The notes beneath the pieces are model-generated. The model was not told where the DNA came from. It did no database searches and saw nothing but the letters and a program-made list of their open reading frames with translations. Of a stretch of DNA of 64,000 nucleotides, positions 1 to 12,480 are shown piece after piece. Position numbers and translations under genes: made by a program. Every line of letters starts with the position of its first letter. Within the stretch, counting starts at the first letter, position 1. The stretch is from Ridgeia piscesae (lineage: Eukaryota > Annelida > Polychaeta > Sabellida > Siboglinidae): the NCBI GenBank assembly GCA_025642075.2, contig JAODUO010000153.1, forward strand, positions 547,501 through 611,500. The letters are read 5' to 3'.

Positions 1-2208
1 GACTAACATATCCACGTTCATAGGGCGCGATCCACCGGAATAACAATAAACACAGCCTAAATAAATTGTCATTGTTACCCATCCATATCGTCGATGCGTT
101 GGTGCGTGTAAGCGCGCGCTCTTGTGGGTCGCGTGTGGCTGGCAAGGTACAGACCCCATACGGGCGTGAATGTGGAAGGCTGTGTCTTTGAATTGTTTGG
201 CAGTTGTAGGTACATTTTTGGATTACATGCTCTAATAAACAATTGCCACCATTATAACCTTAGACAATACGAGTTTAGAGGCGCGTATAAAAATCACTCG
301 TAAATGCATGGGAATTCGGGGCATTTACATTATTATACGATGATGATGAAAATGCAATTAACTCCCAAAACCTTGGAAACTGAGACTCATCAAATCAAAA
401 GGGTTGATCAATCTCAGAGTAAATATTTAAGTTGTCTGCAGTCGTACTGATACGCCAGCTGGGGAGGTGAAAGAGCGAGGTAAAATTAAATAGAAGTACG
501 TTTTAAATGACGGCGGAATTGCAGAAACATATTCCAAAGGGTTGGTGCAACTACACCAAAAACCCTTAGATTCAATCCAATGTTAGTATTTATACTCTAG
601 GGACAAAACATTAATCAAAACTAGATGATCAAAGCTGGATAGATTTTCTTAAAGGAGTAAAGCAATGAAATACGATGATTGCTTATAAATACGAAAGTAA
701 TCGTATAGATCTTTAAAATGAAACGATATTGGATGCACCCCAAGTCCAATGAAATACTGAAAACTGAGGCCACCTCTGGTTTGGTCCTCTGCCGCACCTG
801 GTTAATAAATGTGCGGAATGCACGTGAGGCTATACAGCACAGGCTAGATATAGATCATCAAAGCATAGCGCACGAACGTTCCTTCACTCTAAGTTGCGTC
901 CGTTCACTCAGGTGTACGAGTATGTACAAACAATGGTTGATATAATAGTTGCACATTAATTTATTTTGTAGTCTTAGAGCAATGATTGCAGGAACGTATT
1001 CTAACAGAAGTCGAGACCGATCGTTGTTGTTCAATTGAATTTGTCTGCATTGAGTAAAATATAAATTAAACACTTTGAGCAGTCCAAAGAAATGGATAAT
1101 TCGTTGTATAAAAACGTGTAATTTTTAAGACGGCTCCTTGTTTATTTATTATTACATATAGTAGGCCCATTTCCTCCCTCCAAATGTATATACCTACATA
1201 TTAAAAGTGATTGCGTGGTTGGTTTAAAGAAGCCCAATTTTATACAATCTATAAAACATTAGTTCAATTATAAAAGTAGAAGACACCTGTTTCGTCTCGG
1301 TTGATTAAGTTCGATATTTAACTGGGCATAAATGTATATGTAAGCATAACAAAATTAATCAATAAAATAAACAAAATACCTATTAAAAAAACTTCCCTAT
1401 CTATTATATATAACTGCGTCTACAGGTATTTTCATAAATAAGTTAATGCATATATGTATTATTAACATAATACACAATTTATGCTATAAATATATGGCAT
1501 AAATCCGTAATACCATAAAGGCATAAATTATATAATACGATAATAATACATTATACTAACAGTAGCTTTAAATAGCTCAAGACGTTGGAATGCTCAATTC
1601 CGGGCCCCATAGTAAAAAGTGCGGGTGGTGCCTTTATAGTTATGAAGTCATACATACTGAGATAAGATTGCTTTATAGCGGCTGCTTTTGTAACTCGACG
1701 GCATTCACAGAACAGTAGAGAACAATTAAATACATAGACAGCGTAGCTGATAGTGACAGCTCTCCACAAAGACATGTTGACCTGATGACCGTGATTGGCT
1801 CGGAAGTGGGTTGGTCTTAACCTTGCTTTGGGTGACTGGGGAGCAATCATTGTATTTTGTTTACGCATTATTCGGTTGATAGGATTATTCAATTTGTGTT
1901 TGGCAAAGTAAAAACAACATACATATGGATTAGTTGTACTAATGTTTCATATTTGCACTATTGTCGCTATAACGTTGTTCGTATGTGGTATTGTGTATTT
2001 ATTTCTACGCGGCAAGATTTGACCGACTTATTGAAATATAAATTAATAAATGCTCCCAACTGCGTCATTAGTTGTGGAATCGTCCGCGCGTTAGCTTATT
2101 ATTCGTCAAAATCTGAGATTATTTTGAAATTGGTAACACCTGGACGAATAAGGCATAACACGTATCAACATACACAATATATGAAAGTGCTAGGTCACAT
2201 AATGTGAC
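1..2208 (+). promoter_or_regulatory. HIF1A: 5' flank of HIF exon 1a (presumed promoter and 5' UTR)
   Basis: No coding region is recognised here. Bases about 85-180 are CpG-rich and contain three GCGTG cores (104-108, 131-135, 164-168), which match the core of a hypoxia response element. The remainder is AT-rich. A transcription start cannot be placed, so the split between promoter and 5' UTR is unknown. Short ORFs on both strands (for example 1551-1892 minus and 1857-2207 plus) show no recognisable domain and are taken as chance. Confidence 0.4.
2194..2208 (+). promoter_or_regulatory. Palindrome with AUG-UGA start-stop uORF abutting the HIF start
   Basis: The 15 bases immediately before the exon 1a ATG form a perfect inverted repeat, GTCACAT-A-ATGTGAC. 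Its right arm contains an ATG directly followed by TGA (2202-2207), so the mRNA would read AUGUGAC and then the main AUG one base after the uORF stop. The upstream ATG has A at -3. Minimal start-stop uORFs are known in other genes to stall or recycle ribosomes. A role here is inference and requires that the 5' UTR includes these bases. Confidence 0.5.
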
Positions 2209-2237
2209 ATGGCTCCGACAGTAAAGCCGAAACGAAG
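2209..2237 (+). CDS. HIF1A: HIF-alpha, first coding exon 1a (residues 1-9 plus two bases)
   Basis: This short exon begins ATG-GCT in a good context (G at -3, G at +4), encodes MAPTVKPKR and ends AG|GTAAGT, a perfect donor. An in-frame TAA lies three codons upstream (2200-2202), which fixes the start. The two leftover bases AG plus the first base A of exon 2 make AGA (Arg), so the joined N-terminus is short and basic and leads straight into the bHLH basic region, as in most HIF-alpha proteins. No other exon with the required phase was found nearer. The join spans an intron of about 43 kb and is inferred from phase, splice-site quality and composition. The upstream copy of AUG-UGA may affect its translation. 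Confidence 0.65.
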
Positions 2238-2766
2238 GTAAGTTTGTTCATCGGCTTACTATTTTGTGTCCGCCATGTTCAATTCAATATGGAAAGTTCT
2301 TCCAAAATACTATGTTAACCTCAGCAAGCTGAGGGTTGTAACATAAACGCCGCGCAAATACTAACAAGAACAAAAAAATATTGGGAACAAAAACAAATAA
2401 ATTAAATCGAAATGTACTGTATGGTTAATTTCACTCTTAATGGGAATCCTGCGAGTAGAGACGTCCCTGCGCTGAGCCTGAGGCAGAGGCTGAATCAGTG
2501 AATGGTTGAAAGGGATGTGATTGTATGGAGAAAAAAACGAGTTACTGGGGGAAAGTATCGAATCATATATGTTGTTAGCCAGTTTAGGATCCCCAGTTTA
2601 TATATTAAGTGTAGTCTAGAATGTAAACTTACTATGTTGTTCTATTTCTAGTGTTACAAATTTAAGTTAGTGTAACAGGGTCATATCTGAAACAGGAAAT
2701 GATGTTACAACAATCCAAGGCCAACACTCATCTAGCTGATTTCTTGTACATTGTACACACTATTTA

Positions 2767-2768
<2 letters not shown>

Positions 2769-2807
<39 letters not shown>

Positions 2808-2816
2808 CATATATAT
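2769..2816. repeat. (AT)n microsatellite
   Basis: An almost pure AT dinucleotide run with two TACATA interruptions near its right end. Confidence 0.95.
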
Positions 2817-2954
2817 CTTGTTGTTTACATATGGATCCCATACTGAAGGATAGTTTTCAACTTGGGGGGTCTAACTAAACCAAGCAGTATATGTTTTTTT
2901 ATGATTGAGTTTACATATACATTATGTTAAATACATGTATATCTCCCTGAAAGG

Positions 2955-3391
2955 TCATTGCAGATGGTATTTTAGATTATTGACCACCCCTAGTTGTTGA
3001 TCTTTTAAAGTGTAATGAGAGTTCTTCCAAATGTAATTGATTAACAGTTTCCTGGATAACATTCCATCAGCTATGGATGTCATTGCTAGATTGTTTTTTG
3101 TTGTTGTATAAATGATTGTATCTTCTGCAAAAAAACATACCACTGGTGTCACAATGTCTGGGGCATCATTTATATAAACAAGAAAAAGAACCAGACCAAG
3201 AAAAGAGTCTTGTGGTACACCTGATGTTGCGGGGGAAGTTTGTGATGATTTATTGTTACAACTACTTTTTCTTTGCAGTCTTTAAGGAAGTCGTTAGTCC
3301 ATGTGTTGTTTATACCATAGCACTGCAGTTTGTAAAAGAATCTGTTATGAGTCATGTTGTCAAATACCATCACTACAGCATCAGTTTATAA
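2955..3391 (-). pseudogene. Decayed LINE-type reverse transcriptase fragment
   Basis: On the minus strand, translated pieces follow the order of the palm region of non-LTR retrotransposon reverse transcriptase. First comes a VFDNMTHN block followed by KLQCYGIN, which correspond to the usual AFDxVxHxxLxxKLxxYGI. Next, in a shifted frame, comes GVPQDSFLGLVLFLVYINDA, matching the GxPQGSxLGPLLFxxYINDxP motif. Last is FFAEDTIIYTT, matching FADDTxxY. The catalytic second Asp-containing pair has become Glu-Asp, and at least one frameshift separates the blocks, so the copy is dead. Only about 145 residues of the domain remain; no endonuclease or poly-A end was found. Clade assignment (Jockey or CR1-like) is not possible from this fragment. 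Confidence 0.8.
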
Positions 3392-3399
3392 TCCATGTT

Positions 3400-5540
3400 C
3401 TGAATTTTTATTACATTTGTGTGAATGAACAACCCTCATGTTGATGTATAAAAGGCTCAACATTAATCAAATTATCCAATTGTCCTGTGGACAAGTAGAA
3501 CCAAAAGTTCACTTGTCTGTATGACACACTTGTCCCATGGGCAGATGAATTACAGAACCTATTTTTCTGGTTGTCCTGGTAGTAAGCAGATACGTTGTCG
3601 AGTAGTAGCAATTTCACTTGTCCAGTGGCAAATCCGGTTGTCTCAAGTTAACAGCTAGGCTAGAACTGCAGATCACTAATTGTGTCATTTTCTGTTTGGG
3701 AAAAAATTATTTAAAAAATCTTCACCAAATTGGCAAAAAGTTATTTTGGTTGTTATTGTTTACCAGACAGCATGCTGTGCCAAGCAGGGTAAACAATAGG
3801 TCACTACTACCTCCATTCATCAAGGCTCACAGACAATAGATGGGCTTAATTCAATTAAGTATTGTGTTGCCTGGACATTGGAGACCTATTTGAAGCACTG
3901 TTGATACTTGTTATAAGTTTGAGATGAGTACAGTGCCGTATGCAATGGACAGCTTCCCTATTGTCACTCGGTATGGGCGAAATCACATGGCATGGCCATT
4001 AATTGGTAAATATTCAACCAAATGCCAATATAGGTTTGATCTAATTCATGTACATTTGACAAGTTTTATAACCAGAGCACATTACATATAGAAAGATGCA
4101 TATCGAAAACTAGCCAGGTTCCGTGAGGTGGCAGCCCTTTTTAGCCCCTCACATCCACCTGGGTGATTAATTCTTTGCCGATGTTGCCACCAACTCAGAC
4201 ATCCAGTTCCTGGGTCACAGTGACCTGATGGCAGCACATTACCATTGGTTGGTTGTCCATGTCTATAACATTATCCAGCTCACCTATACTGAAGCAAGGC
4301 CATAATAATGTGTTTATCCCGTTCATTACCTGATGGCAGAGTCCCTAACAGACAGAAACAGCATTATGCAGGTTGTTTGAATTTCTGTGAGGACTTGAAC
4401 AGTGTTGAGTGAATGAAAGTGATGTATTTGTGCAGCGTGGTATCAGAGGTGTCAAATTATGACAGCTGTCAGTCATGCATTTCTGCGCATTTTGCCTGGT
4501 GATGCAGTCTAGGCAAACCAGTGTTTGGTTCTATGAATAGGAAAAATTAAGGGTGTCTGGTTAACGATTGGATTGTGGTCAGACGCATACTTGGTTGAGT
4601 GAAGACGGTTAATTAATAGGTTTTGGGCAAGAACCATGACTACACACATCACACATAGGGGTACTCTTATGACTGGCTAATTTCGATGGGCTGGCTTCCA
4701 TGTTTCGTTTTTTTGTGCAGTTTTACATTATTTCATCCAATACAGCTGCAATCTTGGTGGCCATGGTGGATTCTGAAAAAAGTATTTTCTCTTGTTATAA
4801 TTGCAGTGCAACTTTGGGTGAGCCAGCCAGTACATTTTCAAATTTTCTGGCCCCCAGGTGAACAATAAGAAGATTTATCTCCCCAGTATTGGCCAGTAAA
4901 AAGTTAAATGTCATCAGGTCGTTATTACACATGATGCATTGTTCTGTGACTTATGCAGAATTTGATCACTCCCTAATATTCCCAATCTTTTTACTTCTAG
5001 AATAATTTTCTGCATAAAAAACAGATTCAGACTGTTGTGCATGTTGTATAATCCTAACCAACCGCTCTGAGAATATGGCTGCATTATGCTAAATTGATAG
5101 AGGTGCACAATGCAACTCTTGCATGAATACAACATCTACAAAAACATAGTAGCCTAGGCCAGGAAACTATACAAAACGTAACTCAGACATTTTATCAGGA
5201 ATTCACAGCAAGTGTGTTCATAATAACAGTGCTTCACAGCTTGTTATATAAATAGCAGTTTATCACTGATAACTGATTGCCAGCCATTATATTTATCTTT
5301 CTTGTTGATTTAGGTGGAGTCACAGTGCACCTTGTGTCTCTGGTGAACTTACCAATTATGTAAGTTCTAGGGATGGATGTAAAATAGACAAATTAAGAAT
5401 GGGTTACAGAATAAAAACTTCTTAAAGCAAATAATCAGACAAAGATTAATGTTCAGGAAATCACAATCATTTTTAGTAGGATTCAATTAGTTTAATCTTG
5501 TGTTCAAAATAACAGTATAGAATGCGATGGAAACATTCGT
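3400..5540. other. Intronic sequence without recognised genes
   Basis: AT-rich sequence. Around 3475-3630 the motif ACTTGTCC, and its complement, occurs several times in both orientations, suggesting a decayed short repeat; a similar CACTTGTC motif forms a hairpin at 40624. A GC-richer patch at 4130-4310 is open for about 45 codons but lacks convincing splice borders. Nothing else can be supported. Confidence 0.5.
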
Positions 5541-5630
5541 GAACCAGTTGGAACCAGTTGGAACCAGTTGGAACCAGTTGGAACCAGTTGGAACCAGTTG
5601 GAACCAGTTGGAACCAGTTGGAACCAGTCG
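5541..5630. repeat. 10-bp minisatellite, 9 units
   Basis: Nine perfect or near-perfect units of GAACCAGTTG in tandem; the last reads GAACCAGTCG. Confidence 0.95.
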
Positions 5631-6093
5631 GAACGTTCACTTTGAGGTACTGAACAAGGCAGTCACATTCATTGTCAGTGTAGTGTATGCGACATTAATG
5701 GTGGGGTTTTAATCAATAATAATAAATTGTACATTGTACAATTTTACTGTACTGACCTGCAGAGAACTAAGAATTCAAACTGATTCCTCTTAAGTCTTAA
5801 TAAGACAACATAAATCTGATGGTCTAACGCTTTCAGATCAATACTACGATTGCCAGAAACGTGACTATTTGACTATTGTTACAAATGATGCAGTCTTAGC
5901 TATAAGATGGAGCCACATGATGCTCAGTGAGAGGTAGACCACTCTGCGGTTACTTAGAACTGCAAGAGAGAACAATTGCTCTCCTAAAAAATATGTTCTG
6001 CCGATGAAAATCTGATAAAAGAATAGTGCCAAATCCGGTGTATGCATATAATTATAGAGTGGCATGTTTCATGAAATAAATAAGGTTTATTAG

Positions 6094-6180
6094 GCATACA
6101 ACTGGAGTAAGAGTAGTACACCACATACAACTGATACAAGAGTAGTACACCGCATACAACTGATACAAAAGTAGTACACC
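6094..6180. repeat. 29-bp tandem repeat, 3 units
   Basis: Three consecutive units containing GCATACAACTGATACAA followed by GTAGTACACC. The first unit has GGAGTAAG in place of GATACAAG. Confidence 0.85.
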
Positions 6181-6604
6181 ACTCATCAATGCTACAACGA
6201 ATCTATGATGCTATTAATGTCATTTCAGTCTAGTACTATTTTATTCTTCACCCTCCAATTCATAAGCAGTGTAACTGCAATTTACACGCCAGTGAATGAA
6301 CCCATCCCTACAATACACTGGCATAAACATGATTTATGTTGGCACAAGATAAACAACGCCTGGCTCCACATTTACTGTGCCTTAGTTAATTAAATGCAAT
6401 CAAAGCAACTAATTTTAAACAAACACTTGAATAATTAGTATTATTAAATATTACAAGCATTTGTAAAGCGCTGTATCTCCGGGAGCGGCCTGTTCATAGG
6501 CGTATACACACATCACAATACAATGTACAATCATCCTACAAACCAAACACTAGTTACACAATAGATCGGTACATGCAAAACGATCGGATTGGTGCTGCTG
6601 TCAT

Positions 6605-6840
6605 ATATAATATGGACCCCATGGAAAATGGACCCCAGGTCCATATTCCCAATAGAATGTTGACCCGGGTGGGGTCCATAATTTCATATCCTATGTCTCA
6701 TAGAATATGGACCCACTTAGAAAATGGATCTTGAGTCCAGAATCTGTAGGGGTCCATTTTTTATGTTTCATAGAATATGGACCTCCCCATAGAAAATGGA
6801 CCCTTCGTCCATATTTTATCGGGGTCAATATTATTGTATA
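6605..6840. repeat. Three ~75-bp units with internal inverted GGTCCAT / ATGGACC arms
   Basis: Three imperfect tandem units, each starting near ATAGAATATGGACC, carrying AAAATGGACC and later GGGGTCCAT. Within each unit the ATGGACC and GGTCCAT words are in inverted orientation, so every unit could form a hairpin. An AT run follows directly. Confidence 0.7.
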
Positions 6841-6857
6841 ATTTTGTATGTGCTATA

Positions 6858-6900
<43 letters not shown>
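6858..6900. repeat. (TA)n microsatellite
   Basis: A pure TA run of about 43 bases. Confidence 0.95.
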
Positions 6901-6901
<1 letters not shown>

Positions 6902-6999
6902 CTATATATATGTATACATGTTATTTCTGGATATGAGATATATCAGGTCTGTACTGTACTGTAATAATTATTCAATAAAATTGCACTATAACTAGTAAA

Positions 7000-8810
7000 A
7001 CTGATTTGTTTTGTACATTGGAAGTTTTTTTGAACTTGTAATAAAGTATGCTATTACCCGGTAAACTAAGTCTGCAGCTGCAGGTAGTTTAAGGAGATTT
7101 ACTTTATGGGAACACGCATGCAGCACTTACGTAACTAGTAATAAATACACTTATATACAGTCCAAAATGTATTCTGAACACATGAATTAACTGCAGCAAA
7201 AGGACAGCAAAATTTTAATGTATGATGAAAACAAAATAAAACTAAAGCTCCATGTAGCTCTGGGCATCCCCCTCATTTCCAACTGGCTCTGCCACAGTTG
7301 TATGAGTGTTACTGATGTAATTACAACTTAGCTGCTAGGGGGCACCACTTGTTCAGCAGTGGCCATGGAGTAGCCACAGATGTCGTATGTACTAACTTTG
7401 TAGTTTGTCAGTAAAAATAGATAATTAGATTAAATATTTATATTATTGAAAATTAAAGCCAAGTACATTTACATGTTTACAAATCACACAAATTATTGAA
7501 TATAAATGTTTGAACACTAAATTATTATAATACGACCTGTCAGAAATAATATAACAATGCTCACCTCATTTGCATCCATGTTTGTTTTGAGCGCATGTGT
7601 TTGGCAAGTGATATAATTGTAATGTGATTGGGTCAAAAGGTTCAAAACCGTTCACAAACGAAACACAGTATATACAGGCGAACAGTTTGCATTAGCTCGA
7701 TTGTTAGTAGTGTGAGCGTAGCCCGATGCAAAGTCGACCGAACTCTGAAATACTTGGCTACACATGGGAGTGTTTTCTTAGGTTTACATGATAACAAATA
7801 TAATGTTAATTATATATATATACATATTTGTTGTCACATCAAACTAAAAATCATTCATTAACATTTTGCTATCCTATACATACACATTTTCACTAATAAA
7901 TGTTGTGCTTCATCTTGGAAGTAAACATGTATATGAATATTATGATGATACAAGAATATCATAATGTCAAATCATAGTGGTTGGTTGCAAGGGCTGACAT
8001 TTTTTAACATTGAAATTAAGAAATGTGCTCAGTCAGACACATCATGTAAATATTTTGTTCTTCTTTGCATGATTGTATGCTGCGTTTACATGTTTGTTCA
8101 GTCAGTATGTTTTTTATATATAAAGTAGTAACATTAGTGTGAATGAAAGCAAATATGTAAATTTTACTTAAATAACTTGCACTTACAAACTTTTTGTTAT
8201 GTAAGTAGTCGTTTTTGTACTACATACTGTATTTATATAATGTACATTTGGGCTCACAAAGGTGTGGAATATAGAGAATTGTATTATTTTATTATGTTAA
8301 ATGTTTACTAACACATTTCAATTGATGCCATTAAGAATTGCAGAATTGCAGAATTGTGCACATTTGATTTTTAACAAACAGTCAACATCTAGGTCATGTT
8401 GTTTCTAAAATTAAAATATGGAAAATGGTGCAATCCTTTTACTGTGACCCTGCTTATAATGTTGCATTTAGCTATATTTTGATCTAGGTAAAAAAAAGTG
8501 ACTTAACAATAACAAAATAACCATGTTTATGTGCAGTTTATACATATATTGCAGAACATCTAATTGTGTTCATAAGTGCACAAATCAAAAGCACTCCAGT
8601 TGACATTGTATGGACAAGTTGATTTTGTAGTGTTTTGGAAAGTTGCCAGAATTAGTCATGAAGCAAGTTGCAATCTGACTTCATTACTCTCTGAGTGAAT
8701 ACTGACAATTACAGCATTCCCACCATGATCTGAAATGTATAAACAAATTACAGTTGTAGGTGTAAAAACAATGTTTGTCTGCCTTTATATTGGTTTGTAC
8801 CTAAGTGTAA
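7000..8810. other. Intronic sequence without recognised features
   Basis: AT-rich DNA with no ORF, domain or repeat that I can support. A small perfect hairpin (TAAACTA ... TAGTTTA around CTGCAGCTGCAG) lies near 7062-7090. Confidence 0.5.
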
Positions 8811-8816
8811 ACACAA

Positions 8817-8940
8817 ATGCGTGCATGTGCTCACACATGTACACACGCACGGGTCGTGCACACATGCACATTGCACACACGCGCAGGCAGGCATGCATGC
8901 ACGCACGCGCACACACACACACACATACACACACACACAA
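8817..8940. repeat. Degenerate CA/CG-rich microsatellite
   Basis: Alternating purine-pyrimidine sequence of CACA, CGCA and TGCA words, becoming a purer (CA)n at 8910-8938. The cysteine- and histidine-rich ORFs on both strands are products of the repeat. Confidence 0.9.
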
Positions 8941-9566
8941 CATAAAGCACAAAGTTCTTGGTAACTGTAGAAGTAGAAGGCTAACATAAAAAGTAGGAAC
9001 TCGATTATCTTGAGTGTCAAAATTATTGAAGTATAGGACTTGGATGCATGCCAACATCCAATAAAATGTTGGACAGACTGGTGCATGCCTAAAAAAGTGT
9101 TACATTGATTGTTCACTATCCAAACCTATTAGTTTGTCAGGGAAACAGGTCTGATACAAATGAAAACAGTAGATTTCAACATTGAAAATTAAAATACACC
9201 AGCATTTATTGTAACAAATACTTTTTGTTATTGTACAAAAAGTCCAAATTAAACATGTAACAGTGCTCAGATGAAACAGTTTTTACCAAGTATGACAATT
9301 ATTTGTTTTAATTGTGCCACAAATTACTCAATTTCTGAATTATTGTTCACAATTTTCTAGACTTGTAAAGTAAGTAATTTTTTCAAACTTTCTGCCTAGC
9401 AAAATATTCATTTACACAGCAGGATGGGAAAAGAAGTGATTAAAGTGAGACAGACTCCCTCTGGCACAGCTGTTGGTCTGGGTCGGTGCTACACAGATAG
9501 TTGAAGTGGCACTCATTGTGTGATAAGATTGCATATGCTTCTGCTGAATGACATTTGACATCATAC

Positions 9567-9675
9567 ATGCACACACGCGCACACACGCACACACGCACAC
9601 ACGCACACGCCGCACACACGCAACGCGCGCACACACACACGCGTGCGCACACATAGTAGTCATATACACACACAA
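9567..9675. repeat. CA/CG-rich microsatellite
   Basis: A second run of ACACACGC-type words, similar in composition to the tract at 8817, about 750 bases away. The alternating CG/CA pattern can adopt Z-DNA in principle. Confidence 0.9.
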
Positions 9676-9902
9676 GTTTCATATTACTTCCATCTACATA
9701 TAATTTAAAAATAAATAGGACCTGTTATTATATAAATAACGCATTAATTCATTATGTCCTATCATGCTTTGTATAATCTTTATGTAATCTTTGCGACAAC
9801 GATCTGTCAGTGTCACACAATGTTTTATGTAAACAATAATTTTGACAGTGTCATTTACATTATTGTACAATGTTTGACAATGCACACTGCCAATGCAGTC
9901 AG

Positions 9903-10166
9903 GATTTTATGCAGGATAAAAATGTTGCCAGTCGTACTTTCTTGGTGGACACTTGGATGTTAACTTATAGACATACAAACCAATCCAGATGTGCTTTAGG
10001 GCCTGAAATGAACTACAAACGCACATGGGACACCCATTTTCAAGGCATAGCTGAAAATGTCTGTCATTTTGGAAGACATTGTTTACTCGTCCACTGTTAT
10101 TCTGTCATCCACAGTGGGTTTTACGTATCCAAATGATGCGTGGACGGGTCCCTGTATAAAGCTGTG
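9903..10166 (+). mobile_element. Family D MITE-like element, copy D1
   Basis: The copy begins at TTTTATGCAGGATAA and ends CTGTATAAAGCTGTG, the family termini (GCTTTATGCAG in inverted orientation at the two ends). Internal hallmarks shared with the other copies are a GTGGACAC word, CACACATGTGACAC-like sequence, TTTTCAAGGCATA, and a GTCCA...TGGGTTTTAC...GGACGGGTC 3' end. It has no coding capacity. Confidence 0.75.
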
Positions 10167-10199
10167 AATGCAGTCTAATTCACGTTGATACTGTCAAAC

Positions 10200-10500
10200 A
10201 CACACACATGTAATATAATCGTTGTCTTTGTGACAACTGACAACTCAAACTATTATATTAGTCTTTGTGACCTCTCACACTCACAGTATCACCATCTTTG
10301 TGACGTCATATTGTCATAATTTGTGATGTGACAACTTGCACTTACAGAATCTTTGCAGCATCTCACATCGTGCTACAATCTTCATCAACTGACTTCTGTC
10401 GTACAGTCCTTGTGATAACTTGCACTGTAAATCAGTCTGTAATATAATCTTTGTCGAAATTTACTTCACTTTATGAATGCAGTCTTTGTCTCAAATTCTC
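10200..10500. repeat. Degenerate tandem repeat around TCTTTGTGAC
   Basis: The words TCTTTGTGAC, ACTTGCACTTACA and TCTCACA recur at irregular 50-65 base spacing, which suggests an old decayed minisatellite. Unit boundaries cannot be fixed by eye. Confidence 0.45.
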
Positions 10501-12330
10501 ACTGCATGCAACTTCCATCACAGCTCCTGCCAACAATACGGTTTGATACAATAGTTCTCTTATCTTTCCCAAACACTGGGTGTAATCCTACTGCAGCTCA
10601 AGTGTAAGGAAAACAACTGAAAAGAACTGTGCATGATGAGACACCTGTATGATCAGGTTCTAAGCCACTTGAATAAAACATGGTTCCGCCTGACCTGGTT
10701 ACAACAACTAGATAAGGCCTGGTTGAAATATGCCATTGTAAAGTCTTGAACATGAGATTCTTGGTTGTGTCAGTGAAGTGTCATTACCCAGTCAGAATCT
10801 GTCCTAGATCTTGTGATAATGGCAGTGTTGACATGGCTAGTTCTCTTTGATCTAACATGTGGCATCTCATCTTCTCTTTTTATGTTGGCCATTTGGCTGA
10901 TCTAGCCAAATGTAAGGCTTGACTTGCAGTTGTTACCATAAATATTTCTTTTAGCAGAATTTTATTTACTTGAGAAGAAACCATGTGATACATTTTGTTA
11001 TAGAGCAGTGATATGTTATGTTTTACTGCCTTCTGTTGGAGGACTGTAAAATGTGCCAGTGAGTGAGAGCATGGGCTAGAGACTTTCGTCACATTTTGTA
11101 ATTTCTGTCGTCATGTTGATCTTTTGAATGATGCTAAACAGACAATTAATGCACTAGCAAGAAGACATCATTGAACAAAAAATCAAAAGCATATGGTTTA
11201 CCAACAAGGTAACACCCAGAAAGGTAAAATCAGTAGCGCAAGCGGAGGAAGAGATTGATTATCAAATATGTAGAGTCGGACATCCATGTGTCACTGTTCG
11301 TTGTTTTGACCCCTCCTCGTACAATTTATCCACAAGGTGGTACCATCAATTGTTGCCCTGTTTTATAATTTCAATGCCCACATTGACACCAGAAAACTAT
11401 TATTATGCAGGGTTTCACCTCTGTAAAAATGGGAGTTGCATGCCCATTGGACAGTGTGTGTCTATAGGGAATAATACAGCAGATGATGTATTTTTTCTAG
11501 ATATTAACATGTAATTATTCCCATGTTTATCAACATATAAGTTCTGACGGTGTAGCACAAAACAAATTTGATGTAATTTTAAAATTGATATTACACCATA
11601 AAGACGGCATAGTGTTGACAATTTAAGTTTGGCCACTGTGTTTTCTGTCTCCGTTGGATATGTCAAGGACTCTGCTGCTGCCATGGGGGAACTGCATTTA
11701 TTATCGGGCCATTCTTGGAAATTGTAGCATAGAAATAGACCAAGTCCTGGCCCTGTAGTTGATCCCATGTTGCCATATCGAGGGTCTGGAACATTAGAAA
11801 GCTGCAAATTGGCACTGAGATAAGCCAGAGACATTCAGTGAACTTACATACCTCGTCTTTTTGAGTGCACTATTGGGCTCAGTGATTAGGAAATAGAATT
11901 GTCACAGCTGGGGTGATTATAGCTGTAGGATACAAGTTGCTGTGGTGATTGTGTCATTGTTTTTATCTACCGCACAAACCGTATCTGTCATTGTGGCAGA
12001 GAAAAAGTTGTTTACATAACATGATACCCGTGGATCTAGGGTATATAGGCAGAGACCTTGGACTGAAGGAGAGCTGTATTAACTATTACGTGTTAACTGG
12101 TGTAAATCACCTGCTGAATGCTGGTTAGTTTGAGAATTGCTGAAGTGAGCAACATTTTGTGAAGGATATTACATACAACTGACTGCATATTAAGTCAGTT
12201 CTGTTATCATAGTCAATCAATGTTGTTGTTTTTTGGACTAAACAGGTGAGAGTTTATTCTGGAAACAATTTGAGAACACAATATGTAAACAATAAATTTG
12301 TTTCACCACCAGCAAATGGTATGAAATCAG
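10500..12330. other. Intronic sequence without recognised genes
   Basis: No domain, splice-bounded exon or repeat recognised. A 139-codon minus-strand ORF at 11415-11834 has no recognisable family and is treated as chance. Confidence 0.45.
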
Positions 12331-12339
12331 CTGTCCACT

Positions 12340-12480
12340 GTTAGCTCCCATATCCCAGAAACTGTTTAGGGTCTATTTTTTATTTAGCATAGACATAGGG
12401 CACTGCCAATATGCACGAGAAATATATATTTGATTGGATCGTCATAAAGGCACCATAGGGCCATTAATGGCATTTTATTC
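12340..12480 (+). mobile_element. Family B element, copy B1 (3' part)
   Basis: The copy carries the family B signature: GTTAGCTCCCATATC, CAGAAACTG, a T-rich stretch with TTTAGCATAGACATA, GGCACTGCCAATATGCAC, then GAGAAATATATATTTGATTG and ATCGTCATAAAGGC. The 5' part with the AGTCC...GGCTGAAGGTCC block is not present here. Confidence 0.65.

Noticed and set aside
2460..2510. Possible small exon following exon 1a (DVPALSLRQRLNQ then stop)
   Set aside because: Phase would fit, but it gives a 23-residue product with no support, whereas joining exon 1a to the bHLH exon gives a typical HIF N-terminus.
4130..4310. GC-richer island open for about 45 codons
   Set aside because: No convincing acceptor and donor pair, phase does not match HIF exon 1a, no domain recognised.
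11415..11834. 139-codon minus-strand ORF
   Set aside because: No recognisable domain, splice border or homologous pattern; length is possible by chance.
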